A DNA stretch of 11,096 nt, from contig JAHEDF010000081.1 of NCBI GenBank assembly GCA_024641365.1, forward strand, positions 1 to 11,096. The letters are read 5' to 3'. This DNA is from Planctomycetota bacterium (GTDB taxonomy: Bacteria; Planctomycetota; UBA11346). The notes below the pieces were generated by a model. It was not told the origin of the DNA, did not search any database, and worked only from the letters and a program-made list of their open reading frames with translations. Below, in pieces: positions 1 through 6,957 of the stretch; position 1 is the first letter of the stretch, and each line of letters starts with the position of its first letter. The translations under genes were made by a program, and so were the position numbers.

Positions 1-537
1 GTTCCTGATGCGTATTGGATGTTACGCGATGCCATTGCCTGTAATGATCCCGTTATTTTCTGTGAGCATAAATATTTATACAGTCATTTAAAAGACACTG
101 GCGATCCTGCCCAAGCTGAGCATTTACCACTTGGCATGGCGGCCGTGCGTCGCGCTGGCGCAGATTGCACACTGATTAGTTATAGTGGCATGCTCCACGA
201 GTGTCTTGCTGCGGCCGGTATTTTAGAACAAGAACATAATGTCGCAGTCGAAGTCATTGATTTACGCTGCCTGCGTCCACTCGATACCGCAACTGTTTTA
301 GAGTCAGTTGCAAAAACAGGACGTGTGGTCGTTGCTACAGAATCGTGGCCATTCGGTGGCGTTCCCGCAGAAATTATTTCTGTTATTTCTGATTTAGCAT
401 TCCATTTATTGGATGCTCCCCCCAAGCGCATTTGCGCGCAAGATACACCCATACCGGTGCAACCAGATTTATATGCAATGCATCGTCCGCATGCTGGTGA
501 TATTGTTGCGGCGGTGCTCGATACGGTGAGGTACTGA
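1..537 (+). CDS. 2-oxoacid (pyruvate-type) dehydrogenase E1 component, beta subunit, C-terminal part
   Basis: This is the C-terminal 178 residues of an E1 beta subunit; the reading frame is open from base 1, so the start and the thiamine-diphosphate-binding N-terminal domain lie outside the window. E1 decarboxylates a 2-oxoacid and passes the acyl group to the lipoyl arm of E2. The visible part begins at the end of the pyrimidine-binding domain (PVIFCEHKYLYSHLK, typical of E1 beta) and continues into the transketolase C-terminal domain (LISYSGMLHECLAA, VEVIDLRCLRPLD, then a WPFGGVPAEI turn and DAPPKRICAQDTPIPVQPDL). The stop TGA overlaps the E2 start by one base (TGATG), so the two are translationally coupled. 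E1 alpha and E3 are not in view. Which 2-oxoacid is used (pyruvate, branched-chain or acetoin) cannot be decided from this fragment. Confidence 0.92.
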   Translation, partial: VPDAYWMLRDAIACNDPVIFCEHKYLYSHLKDTGDPAQAEHLPLGMAAVRRAGADCTLISYSGMLHECLAAAGILEQEHNVAVEVIDLRCLRPLDTATVLESVAKTGRVVVATESWPFGGVPAEIISVISDLAFHLLDAPPKRICAQDTPIPVQPDLYAMHRPHAGDIVAAVLDTVRY

Positions 538-1676
538 TGCGAATCCCCGTAAAACTTCCTCAATTTGGCGAGTCTGCTGCTGAAGCGACCGTCATGGCGT
601 GGCTCGTTCCACCAGGCTCAACGGTCAATGCCGAGCAAGAATTAGTTGAAGTGCAAACTGAAAAAAGTGTGCTCACGGTAGCTGCACCAAAAAATGGTGT
701 ATTAATTGAACATGCGGCTGAACCGGGAACATTAGTGCAAGTTGGTGCCGTTATTGCCTGGCTTGAAGTTGAAGGTGCAGAAGGCGACAGTGAAAATAGT
801 GGACAGTCAGTAAAAGAAGAAAACCCAGCCGCTCGTACTCCAGCACCAGTTCCCTCGCCCGCGACTCCACGTCATGTCGTGCGACGCACGGGAGCGAATT
901 TTTATAGTCCACGTGTTCGTACACGGCTCGATGAAAATGGATTATTACCTGCAGACTTAGCTGCCATCACTGGCACCGGTGAAAATGGTCGTGTCACTGC
1001 AGAAGATGTTGAAAAATATTTAAGTGAAGGCAGCCCGATGAGCCCAATGCGGCAAGCCGTGGCCGCTAATATGTTGCGGTCGTGGGGGCGTCCACTCGCC
1101 ACTGTTGCCCGCGCAGTTTGTTTAGATCCTGTTTTAAAACATCGTCGTACCGTTGAAGGTCGTCCGAGCGCCACGGTCTATTGTTTACGCGCGCTTGCCC
1201 TCGCACTGAAAGACGATGATCGCATGGTCCACCGCATGGTGGGAAGTCGCATAACGAAACCGTCGTCTATGGATTTAGCAGTGGCCGTGGAGGTTGATGA
1301 TGGCGTGCTCACACCGGTGATCAGAAAAGTTGACGAATTGGCATTACCTGCCTTGACCTCTGCTGTGGAAAATGCCGTTGAATTAGCGCGCTCAGGACGC
1401 GTACTCGATCCAGGTGGCGCTGTTTCAACCGTCACGAATTACGGCACCTTTGGCCTCACCTGGGCGACTGCCATTCCACAACCAGATCATTCTATGATTT
1501 TAGGAATTGGTGCGGTGCGCTACGTGCCCGATTGGAATCCCGCAGAAAAACGTTGGGACCGTGCACGCGAGGCACAATTATCAATTACCTTTGATCATCG
1601 CATTGCAGATGGCGGTGCGGCTGCGCGGCTGCTAATGAAAGTTGCTGATCTCATGGAACATCCAGAGCGAATGTAA
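537..1676 (+). CDS. 2-oxoacid dehydrogenase E2 component (dihydrolipoamide acyltransferase)
   Basis: This E2 core of a 2-oxoacid dehydrogenase complex transfers the acyl group from lipoamide to CoA. Domains in order: a single lipoyl domain (about residues 2-78) with the lipoylated lysine as K43 in VQTEKSVLTV; an Ala/Pro/Glu-rich linker (about 79-117); a peripheral subunit-binding domain (about 122-162, FYSPRVRTRL to GRVTAEDVEKYL) that docks E1 and/or E3; and the catalytic acyltransferase domain (about 167-379) ending in the active-site motif DHRIADG with H354 and D358. VTNYGTFG (299-306) matches the family's conserved TNxG segment. At 379 residues it is a compact one-lipoyl E2. The ATG overlaps the E1 beta stop, fixing the start. 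The next gene is unrelated (methyltransferase), so an E3 gene is not directly downstream. Acyl specificity cannot be assigned. Confidence 0.93.
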   Translation: MRIPVKLPQFGESAAEATVMAWLVPPGSTVNAEQELVEVQTEKSVLTVAAPKNGVLIEHAAEPGTLVQVGAVIAWLEVEGAEGDSENSGQSVKEENPAARTPAPVPSPATPRHVVRRTGANFYSPRVRTRLDENGLLPADLAAITGTGENGRVTAEDVEKYLSEGSPMSPMRQAVAANMLRSWGRPLATVARAVCLDPVLKHRRTVEGRPSATVYCLRALALALKDDDRMVHRMVGSRITKPSSMDLAVAVEVDDGVLTPVIRKVDELALPALTSAVENAVELARSGRVLDPGGAVSTVTNYGTFGLTWATAIPQPDHSMILGIGAVRYVPDWNPAEKRWDRAREAQLSITFDHRIADGGAAARLLMKVADLMEHPERM

Positions 1677-1715
1677 TTGTTTTAATTAGTTAATTAAATT
1701 TATTCCTAAATTACT

Positions 1716-1720
1716 AGAGG
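1716..1720 (+). promoter_or_regulatory. Ribosome binding site deciding a GTG start
   Basis: AGAGG lies six bases before the GTG at 1727 and supports GTG as the initiation codon of the Rsm22-family gene. The 50-base gap in front (1677-1726) is very AT-rich and contains the palindrome TTAATTAA at 1690-1697. A weak promoter-like pair (TTGTTT at 1677, TATTCC at 1701) is present but not convincing. Confidence 0.5.
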
Positions 1721-1726
1721 AATTTC

Positions 1727-2695
1727 GTGAGTACTCCAGCCGCCTTACTGGCTGTCTTAGCGTCAGAGCCAGCAGTACCTGGTTTAGCGCAAGCGGTGAG
1801 TACATTATCTGAACGTTATCGCGATGGCGTCACTGATAATAAGCGCGGCATGACCACCGATATTGAACGTGCTGCTTATGTTGCAGCACGCATGCCTGCC
1901 ACCGCAGCTGCAGTGGCGGCCTGTTTAGAAATGGCGCAACCACACGACATATTAACGGTGCTTGATTTAGGAAGTGGTCCGGGATCTGCCTTATGGTCTC
2001 TACAGTCTCATTTTCCACACTTAAAAAAAATAACTGCTTTTGAAAGAGACGCTGCATTAATTACCATTGGCAAACGATTGGCGCACAGTGGTGACATGCC
2101 TTTAAAAGAAATTGAATGGATTTCTGGTGATGTAAATTTCTTACCGGCACTTACTCGCCATGATTTAGTAATGGCATCATATGTGACCAATGAATTACAG
2201 GATAATCAACGACTCGCTTTTATAACTGCTGCCTGGGAATTAACCAATTGCGGCTTCCTCATTATTGAGCCGGGTACTCCTCGCGGATTTGCTGCTATAG
2301 AACAAATTCGCGCACATTTAATATCTCTCGGAGCTACTATTGCTGCTCCTTGTGGACATCAACAATCGTGCCCAATTACCAGAGAATTAGAACGTACAAC
2401 ATGGTGTCATTTTCGTGTGCGGGTACCACGATCACGCATGCATCGCCAAATTAAAAGTGCTTCGCTCGGCTTTGAGGACGAACCTTTTAGTTTTCTTTAC
2501 GCAACGAGAGATACGCACAGTGGACCTGAAAAAGCACGGATTATATCAACGCCGCGCATTCATAAAGGTTCCGCCCACCTCGCAGTTTGCACCGCCGACG
2601 GTCTACGAGACTTAAACATTCCGCGCCGAAATAAAGACCTCTATAAATTGGCATCACGCTCATCATGGGGCGACAACTTCCCCATATTAGAATAA
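1727..2695 (+). CDS. Rsm22-family class I SAM-dependent methyltransferase (ribosome small-subunit associated)
   Basis: This 322-residue protein matches the Rsm22/METTL17 family, whose mitochondrial members bind the small ribosomal subunit and are needed for its assembly. A SAM-binding motif I is seen as VLDLGSGPGSALW (78-90), followed by an acidic ITAFERD strand end (102-108) and LIIEPGTPRGF (178-188). The family's cysteine pattern is complete: APCGHQQSCP gives C209 and C215, WCHFRV gives C227, and HLAVCTADGL gives C288; in eukaryotic members these ligate a 4Fe-4S cluster. The family block RSRMHRQIK (235-243) with EPFSFLYATR (252-261) is also present. The start is GTG with AGAGG six bases upstream. 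It is convergent with the kinase gene, only 10 bases between the two stops. The family name is well supported; actual methylation activity is not shown by sequence and some members may act mainly as assembly factors. Confidence 0.88.
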   Translation: MSTPAALLAVLASEPAVPGLAQAVSTLSERYRDGVTDNKRGMTTDIERAAYVAARMPATAAAVAACLEMAQPHDILTVLDLGSGPGSALWSLQSHFPHLKKITAFERDAALITIGKRLAHSGDMPLKEIEWISGDVNFLPALTRHDLVMASYVTNELQDNQRLAFITAAWELTNCGFLIIEPGTPRGFAAIEQIRAHLISLGATIAAPCGHQQSCPITRELERTTWCHFRVRVPRSRMHRQIKSASLGFEDEPFSFLYATRDTHSGPEKARIISTPRIHKGSAHLAVCTADGLRDLNIPRRNKDLYKLASRSSWGDNFPILE

Positions 2696-2705
2696 TTATT
2701 TAATT

Positions 2706-5117
2706 TTATTTTTTATTGCCTGAATTTCTCTGGCGCCCATGTGGGACAACACGCACACGTAAATCTATAGCGCGCGACCCACCAATGTCCCACTCTAATT
2801 TAAGGCGCTCAGTTATAGGCGCAATTGGCACCCACCCACCGGCATCATTTAACTGAATTTCTGTCGCTTTGCGATCGACACGTATACTAAACAAATATTG
2901 TCCTGATGATTTAGATAACTCGATATCGTCACCGCCAGTTCCGGTTACCCTCATGCCCTCTCTTGTAATAACGAGGCGACGACCATCAGAAAAAATCAAG
3001 TCCCAGTGATCATCGTTGTGATTTTTATCGACAAATTTAACAGCACAACGCATAGAGCGTCCATCTAATATTTTGGGGCGCTCATCCAAAATTGCTGAGC
3101 CCTTTGCGGTAAAACGAAGTGTGTTTTCGTGTAAGACGGCGTTTGTTTTCGGGTTGTATTGAAAGGCCAACAATAAATCGTGCCCCAAATGATTTATATA
3201 TTCCTGCGGCCATAACTCGCGAACAAGTTCTTCTTCCAAGGCAGTTGCATTTTTTGCTCCCTCATCAGTCAACATGGCATCTTCCCATTGCCGTTGAAAT
3301 TGGTCGATATCTTTTTGTACTCTTGCGCTGCGTAAATCGATACCAATATTTTGGAGCGTCGTATAGGCATTCTTTAAATCATGCTTACGCATGTAGTCCT
3401 GAAATTCACGCATCGGTTTTTGTGCTATATTGTATGCCCACGAGTCCCATGCATTGGTAATCTCACTTCGCACACGATCTAATTCTAATTTACGTGATGC
3501 CCAGGTCGTATTTTGACGATCTAACAATGCTACGGCTTCCGCATATTTGTCTTGTTCAGCTAATCCTTTTGCTTCATTAATCATTGAATGCCACTGCCAT
3601 CCGCCTGTTACCCCGACAATAAATAATATGACAACAATCGCGATAGTGACGGCGAAAGCATAAAACGATACGCGACGTGCGGTTCGCCGCATACGACGTG
3701 CACGTGCACGTTGTACTGCGACAGCTGCATCACCTGCATTTGCGGGATCTTCATCGACTTGTTTACGACGAATTTTGGACAGCATTTCGAGCGCTTCACT
3801 TGCAGATTGCGGACGTTGCGCTGCATCCTTTTCCATTAATCGACTGATGAGCACACGCATAGCAGGCGTTGGGCCTGGCTCTGGAAATTTTAACGGATTA
3901 TTTACCGCGCGAACTAACACTTCCATGGCTGATGATCCGGTAAAAGGCGGATTGCCACAAACAATATGATAGAGCGTCGCACCAACCGCATATAGATCAG
4001 CACGGTGGTCAACGCGATGCGCATCGCGTCCTTGTTCCGGAGCCATATAATGCGGCGTACCCATAACAGCACCGGTGTTTGTTGCCGTAACCGATACACT
4101 GCCTTCTAATTCATCAGCGCGTGCCAAACCCAAATCAGCAACTTTGACCATACCTGCTTTTGTTACCATGATATTATCTGGTTTAATATCACGATGCACA
4201 ACACCGGCAGCGTGTGCAAATTTTAGCGCCTCTAAGGTTTGTCGGCAAATTTCTAATGCACGCATTTCCGGAAGGCGTCCATGCTTTTGTATCAAATCAC
4301 TGACCGTGTTACCATCGACCAATTCCATACTAAAAAACATTAAGCCATCTGCTTCACCTACATCATGAACCGCGATCAAATTTGGATGATGTAAGCGTCC
4401 GGCTGCCCGTGCTTCGCGTAAAAAACGTTCGCGAAATTTTCGATTATTTGCTAATTTCGGCGCTAAGACTTTAAAGGCTACTAAGCGATTCATCGACATC
4501 TGCATGGCTTTATACACTTGCCCCATTGCACCGGCACCAAGAGGCGACTCTATGCGATATCCGGCAATTATACTGCCATCTTCTAATAAATCCTGACTAC
4601 CATCATCGTCGGGATCACTAATTTGCTTTAATGCTCCAGGAGTAAGTGCGCCTACCGCATCATTATTTGCTGCACCGACATCATTTCCACTGCCATCAAC
4701 ACTTACCGGTGCTAACTCTGACGATGACTGTCCAATACGACTTGTCTTGGGTACTGATTTACGAACTGACGTCGTGGTTTTGCGACGAGCAGAACTACCA
4801 GTTTTTAAACGTTCAGAAGTTCCTGGTCGTATATTTGATCGCACAATGCGCGAGCTGATTGATTCCTCTGTACTTGGCGGCAAAGAATCATCTTCCACAT
4901 CACCCATTTCAGTTGGTGCCGTCGCCACTTGGGTTGATACAGGCAACCGTCCACTTCCAGGTGTGGTAATTGGTGCCATGCCTTCACCACGCGGCACACA
5001 ACGCACCATGGCATTGGTTATTAATTCTTCAGGCAAAGCCAATAATTCTCCACGTTGTTGCAACAGGGCAACGAGGTCATTGCGACGATCTGGAGATAAT
5101 TCTTTCGTCTCAGACAT
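2706..5117 (-). CDS. Membrane-anchored serine/threonine protein kinase (PknB/Hanks type) with large C-terminal ectodomain
   Basis: This is an 803-residue Hanks-type kinase. The N-terminal ~180 residues are Ser/Thr/Arg-rich and probably disordered. The kinase domain (about 187-450) has the glycine loop GAGAMGQVYKA (194-204), the ATP-anchoring lysine K216 in VAFKVL, catalytic HRDIKPDN (308-315, D310 and N315), the metal-binding DLG (328-330, in place of DFG, common in bacteria) and APE at 359-361, so it should be active. A basic stretch RARARRMRRTARR (470-482) is followed by one transmembrane segment (about 484-504), which places the kinase in the cytoplasm and residues ~510-803 outside. The outer part begins with a helical, coiled-coil-like region (about 512-640) and ends in a beta-rich domain (about 660-795) I cannot assign; it may be the sensor. 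The start is the first ATG of the frame, without a clear Shine-Dalgarno. Substrate and signal are unknown. Confidence 0.9.
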   Translation of the reverse strand: MSETKELSPDRRNDLVALLQQRGELLALPEELITNAMVRCVPRGEGMAPITTPGSGRLPVSTQVATAPTEMGDVEDDSLPPSTEESISSRIVRSNIRPGTSERLKTGSSARRKTTTSVRKSVPKTSRIGQSSSELAPVSVDGSGNDVGAANNDAVGALTPGALKQISDPDDDGSQDLLEDGSIIAGYRIESPLGAGAMGQVYKAMQMSMNRLVAFKVLAPKLANNRKFRERFLREARAAGRLHHPNLIAVHDVGEADGLMFFSMELVDGNTVSDLIQKHGRLPEMRALEICRQTLEALKFAHAAGVVHRDIKPDNIMVTKAGMVKVADLGLARADELEGSVSVTATNTGAVMGTPHYMAPEQGRDAHRVDHRADLYAVGATLYHIVCGNPPFTGSSAMEVLVRAVNNPLKFPEPGPTPAMRVLISRLMEKDAAQRPQSASEALEMLSKIRRKQVDEDPANAGDAAVAVQRARARRMRRTARRVSFYAFAVTIAIVVILFIVGVTGGWQWHSMINEAKGLAEQDKYAEAVALLDRQNTTWASRKLELDRVRSEITNAWDSWAYNIAQKPMREFQDYMRKHDLKNAYTTLQNIGIDLRSARVQKDIDQFQRQWEDAMLTDEGAKNATALEEELVRELWPQEYINHLGHDLLLAFQYNPKTNAVLHENTLRFTAKGSAILDERPKILDGRSMRCAVKFVDKNHNDDHWDLIFSDGRRLVITREGMRVTGTGGDDIELSKSSGQYLFSIRVDRKATEIQLNDAGGWVPIAPITERLKLEWDIGGSRAIDLRVRVVPHGRQRNSGNKK

Positions 5118-5401
5118 TAGAGAAGGCGGCTCTCATACAACAGGTTGCATGGTATCATTTTGAATGGTGAAGAAGCGGCAATGATCAACTTGCAGAATTC
5201 GTTCTCCAGTGGTGACTTAGGGTACAATGTTTAGCCGAGTCACCACGCTTCGTTGAATAGATTTTCGCCCCAGTTGGTGGATATTTATCTCACAACGGTC
5301 TTACCACCACACGACATCATAACCTGCAGTGCAAACACCAGTCGCCATGCGTCATGGATCAACATCAGGATATCGCGAATACACTTCAGAAGAATAATGG
5401 T
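5118..5401. other. Intergenic spacer between kinase and TrmH-family genes
   Basis: No credible coding frame is seen in these 284 bases; the open frames here are extensions of antisense shadows of the kinase gene. The kinase promoter should lie in it (transcription leftwards), but no strong -35/-10 pair stands out. It holds an inverted repeat (5209-5217 with 5238-5246) and a small palindrome CCATG/CATGG at 5345-5357. No intrinsic terminator with a T-run was found downstream of the TrmH gene, so some read-through into the kinase gene is possible. Confidence 0.5.
5209..5246. repeat. 9-bp perfect inverted repeat upstream of the kinase gene
   Basis: GTGGTGACT at 5209-5217 is the exact reverse complement of AGTCACCAC at 5238-5246, with a 20-base loop. 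It sits about 90-130 bases before the kinase start codon. Neither side is followed by a T-run, so it does not look like an intrinsic terminator; an operator or a leader hairpin is an inference. Further CACCAC/GGTGG-like words occur at about 5275-5314. Confidence 0.55.
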
Positions 5402-6151
5402 TTAGGCCGGCACCTGACCAAATAATGCGTAACACGCAATCGCTCCTGCCATAGCAGCATTAAGGCTCTCAGCTTGCCCTGGCATAGGTAAGGTCACGCG
5501 TTCCTGACATGAAGCTAAGAGCTTTTCAGAAATGCCATGTGCTTCTGAGCCGACAACCAACCAGCGTGAGCATCGCTGTAATTGCTCTGGATGCTGACCA
5601 TTTCGTACTACTAAAGCACAGCAAGGAGCGCCAGCCGACAAATCTGGAAGTGCATCATAATTTTCAAAACGATACACGCGTGTTGCTGTAAATGTACCAG
5701 CAGTCGATTGTAAAACTTTGTGCGAGAAAGGATCAACACCTCCAATTAATAACACCTGCGGTAAAGCAAATGCCGCTGCGCAACGAATAAGTGTCCCAAC
5801 ATTTCCTGGATCACTCATCTCTTCTAAAATGAGTCCACCTGCTGCGACATCTATGGGTGGTAAAGATGGCTGTGCGAAAACTGCAACAAATCCAGAGGGA
5901 GAACTCGCTTGCGATATTTTTTGTGCAACACGTTCGGAAACGGAAATTACGTCATGCGCTTTCCAAATCTCTGGTATTTTATGACTGTCTGTAATAAATA
6001 TGTGCAAGGGAGTCCAACCGCTATCCAAACAAGCTGAAATAGCTCGCACACCTTCCACTATACATTGTTGCATGGTACGACGATGACGAACATCGTGCAA
6101 TTGTCGTACATGCTTGATCAATGAATTTTCCAGCGAAGTAATATCAGGCAT
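5402..6151 (-). CDS. TrmH/SpoU-family RNA 2'-O-ribose methyltransferase
   Basis: This 249-residue SPOUT-class enzyme is expected to methylate a ribose 2'-OH of rRNA or tRNA using SAM bound in a trefoil knot. The N-terminal substrate-binding part (about 1-95) begins with ITSLENSLIKHVRQL and has the family's FLVEG-like step as CIVEGVRA (30-37). The C-terminal SPOUT domain carries the three motifs: DPGNVGTLIRCA (114-125, with N117 and the catalytic-type R123), LVVGSEAHGIS (198-208, E203), and LPMPGQAESLNAAMAGAIA (221-239, S229 and N231). Length and layout fit RlmB/TrmH-like and TsnR-like enzymes; the exact target nucleotide cannot be told. No clear Shine-Dalgarno precedes the ATG, but the N-terminus fits the family well. 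It is transcribed towards the kinase gene 284 bases away and divergently from the EIIA genes. Confidence 0.92.
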   Translation of the reverse strand: MPDITSLENSLIKHVRQLHDVRHRRTMQQCIVEGVRAISACLDSGWTPLHIFITDSHKIPEIWKAHDVISVSERVAQKISQASSPSGFVAVFAQPSLPPIDVAAGGLILEEMSDPGNVGTLIRCAAAFALPQVLLIGGVDPFSHKVLQSTAGTFTATRVYRFENYDALPDLSAGAPCCALVVRNGQHPEQLQRCSRWLVVGSEAHGISEKLLASCQERVTLPMPGQAESLNAAMAGAIACYALFGQVPA

Positions 6152-6231
6152 TATAAAGGTAATTGATTTTGGTTGATGGAATGGGCACAGGACAAGCGAT
6201 CATGTTCTCTCCACGCCGCTGACAGGTGAAT

Positions 6232-6283
6232 ACCATTTCGTGATGCGGTAAAAAGGGTGCTTCAAAAAAATGGACGAAATGGT
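6232..6283. repeat. 10-bp perfect inverted repeat in the divergent spacer
   Basis: ACCATTTCGT at 6232-6241 is the exact reverse complement of ACGAAATGGT at 6274-6283, separated by 32 bases that include two A-runs (about 6250-6254 and 6264-6270). It is about 80-130 bases from the TrmH-family start and about 170-220 bases from the EIIA start. It could be a bipartite operator, or the base of a hairpin in an RNA; no T-run follows either arm. Confidence 0.55.
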
Positions 6284-6288
6284 CCGGT

Positions 6289-6319
6289 TTGGCTCATAAC
6301 TTGGATCATCTGATACATT
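6289..6319 (+). promoter_or_regulatory. Possible promoter for the EIIA genes
   Basis: TTGGCT at 6289-6294 and an extended -10-like TGATACATT at 6311-6319 are separated by a spacer of 19 bases, longer than the usual 17. The match is weak and the call rests on position upstream of the EIIA gene. Confidence 0.18.
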
Positions 6320-6454
6320 TGCAACGTATTTGAGCCTTCAGCGTCATGCTTTTAGGACTGCGAGCGATCAGCCTGCGACACCCCATGCACGGTTGACTGG
6401 TTTCAAGGCCGTTTCTAAGCTGCGCCCCCGCTCCTCATACAAGGAATGGTTAAA

Positions 6455-6946
6455 ATGACTCAAGAGGGATGCATGACCACGCTGCGTATGTCACAAGTAA
6501 TTGTATCAAAAGCGTTCACTTCATTAGATAATGATATTGATAAAAGGCAGGTCATTACGACTTTAATTCAAAGCCTCGGAAGTAATAAAAAATTTCCCAC
6601 TGACAAAACAAATGAAATTATTGAAGGCGCCATGGCGCGTGAAGCGATTGGCTCAACTGGCATTGGCCATGGTATTGCGATTCCACACTGTCGCACTCCA
6701 CATGTAAAAGAAATAGTTTGTGCATATGGTCATAGTGCAAACGGTATTGATTTTGATAGTTTAGATGGCGAACCAGTACATAGCGTATTTTTGTTATTAA
6801 CTCCGCCGGATCAAAAAGAACAACATTTGCAACTGATGAAAAGTTTTGCCAGCCAAATTCGTAAAGAACATTTCTGCGAATTTCTCCATCAAGTAAACGG
6901 CGCTCAACCCTTAATTGATTTGTTGAGCGAGTTCGAAGCACGTTGA
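6455..6946 (+). CDS. PTS EIIA domain protein, nitrogen-PTS (PtsN)/fructose type, first of a tandem pair
   Basis: This is a stand-alone EIIA type-2 domain of about 160 residues, the size of EIIA-Ntr. Such proteins accept a phosphoryl group from HPr/NPr on histidine and usually act as regulators rather than sugar carriers. The active-site block is REAIGSTGIGHGIAIPHCRT; the histidine in IPHC is at 6686-6688 (residue 78 from this start). The second conserved histidine is kept in EQHLQLMKSF (codon at 6824-6826). Three in-frame ATGs compete: 6446 (AAGGA directly abutting, too close), 6455 (AAGGA at 6441-6445, good spacing, chosen) and 6473 (GAGGG four bases before, also plausible). The stop overlaps or nearly touches the next gene, another EIIA, indicating one operon. 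No membrane or EIIB/EIIC domain is present, and no EI or HPr gene is in view. Confidence 0.88.
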   Translation: MTQEGCMTTLRMSQVIVSKAFTSLDNDIDKRQVITTLIQSLGSNKKFPTDKTNEIIEGAMAREAIGSTGIGHGIAIPHCRTPHVKEIVCAYGHSANGIDFDSLDGEPVHSVFLLLTPPDQKEQHLQLMKSFASQIRKEHFCEFLHQVNGAQPLIDLLSEFEAR

Positions 6947-6957
6947 ATCGAGGCCGC

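Larger units (their letters stand above)
6152..6454. other. Divergent intergenic region between TrmH-family and EIIA genes
   Basis: No convincing gene is seen in about 300 bases between two divergently transcribed genes, so promoters for both should lie here. It contains a perfect 10-bp inverted repeat (6232-6241 with 6274-6283) and a possible extended -10 element for the rightward genes near 6311-6319. No tRNA-like or known riboswitch fold was recognised by eye. Confidence 0.5.

Noticed and set aside
3119..3460. 113-residue frame on the + strand inside the kinase gene
   Set aside because: It is an antisense shadow of the kinase ectodomain coding sequence, with no family likeness.
4747..5163. 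138-residue frame on the + strand over the kinase 5' end
   Set aside because: It is antisense to the Ser/Arg-rich N-terminal part of a well-supported kinase frame and has no recognisable domain or ribosome site.
5209..5246. Intrinsic terminator for the TrmH-family gene
   Set aside because: The loop is 20 bases and no T-run follows the stem on the minus strand.
6232..6283. tRNA or known riboswitch in the divergent spacer
   Set aside because: Apart from the single inverted repeat, no cloverleaf arms, conserved loops or aptamer core could be found by eye.
6446..6454. First ATG of the first EIIA gene as the start
   Set aside because: The AAGGA ribosome site abuts this ATG with no spacer; ATG 6455 or 6473 has workable spacing.
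6943..6957. TTG at 6943 as the start of the second EIIA
   Set aside because: No ribosome site precedes it, whereas GTG 6958 has GAGG just upstream; the TTG overlap with the previous stop keeps it as an alternative.
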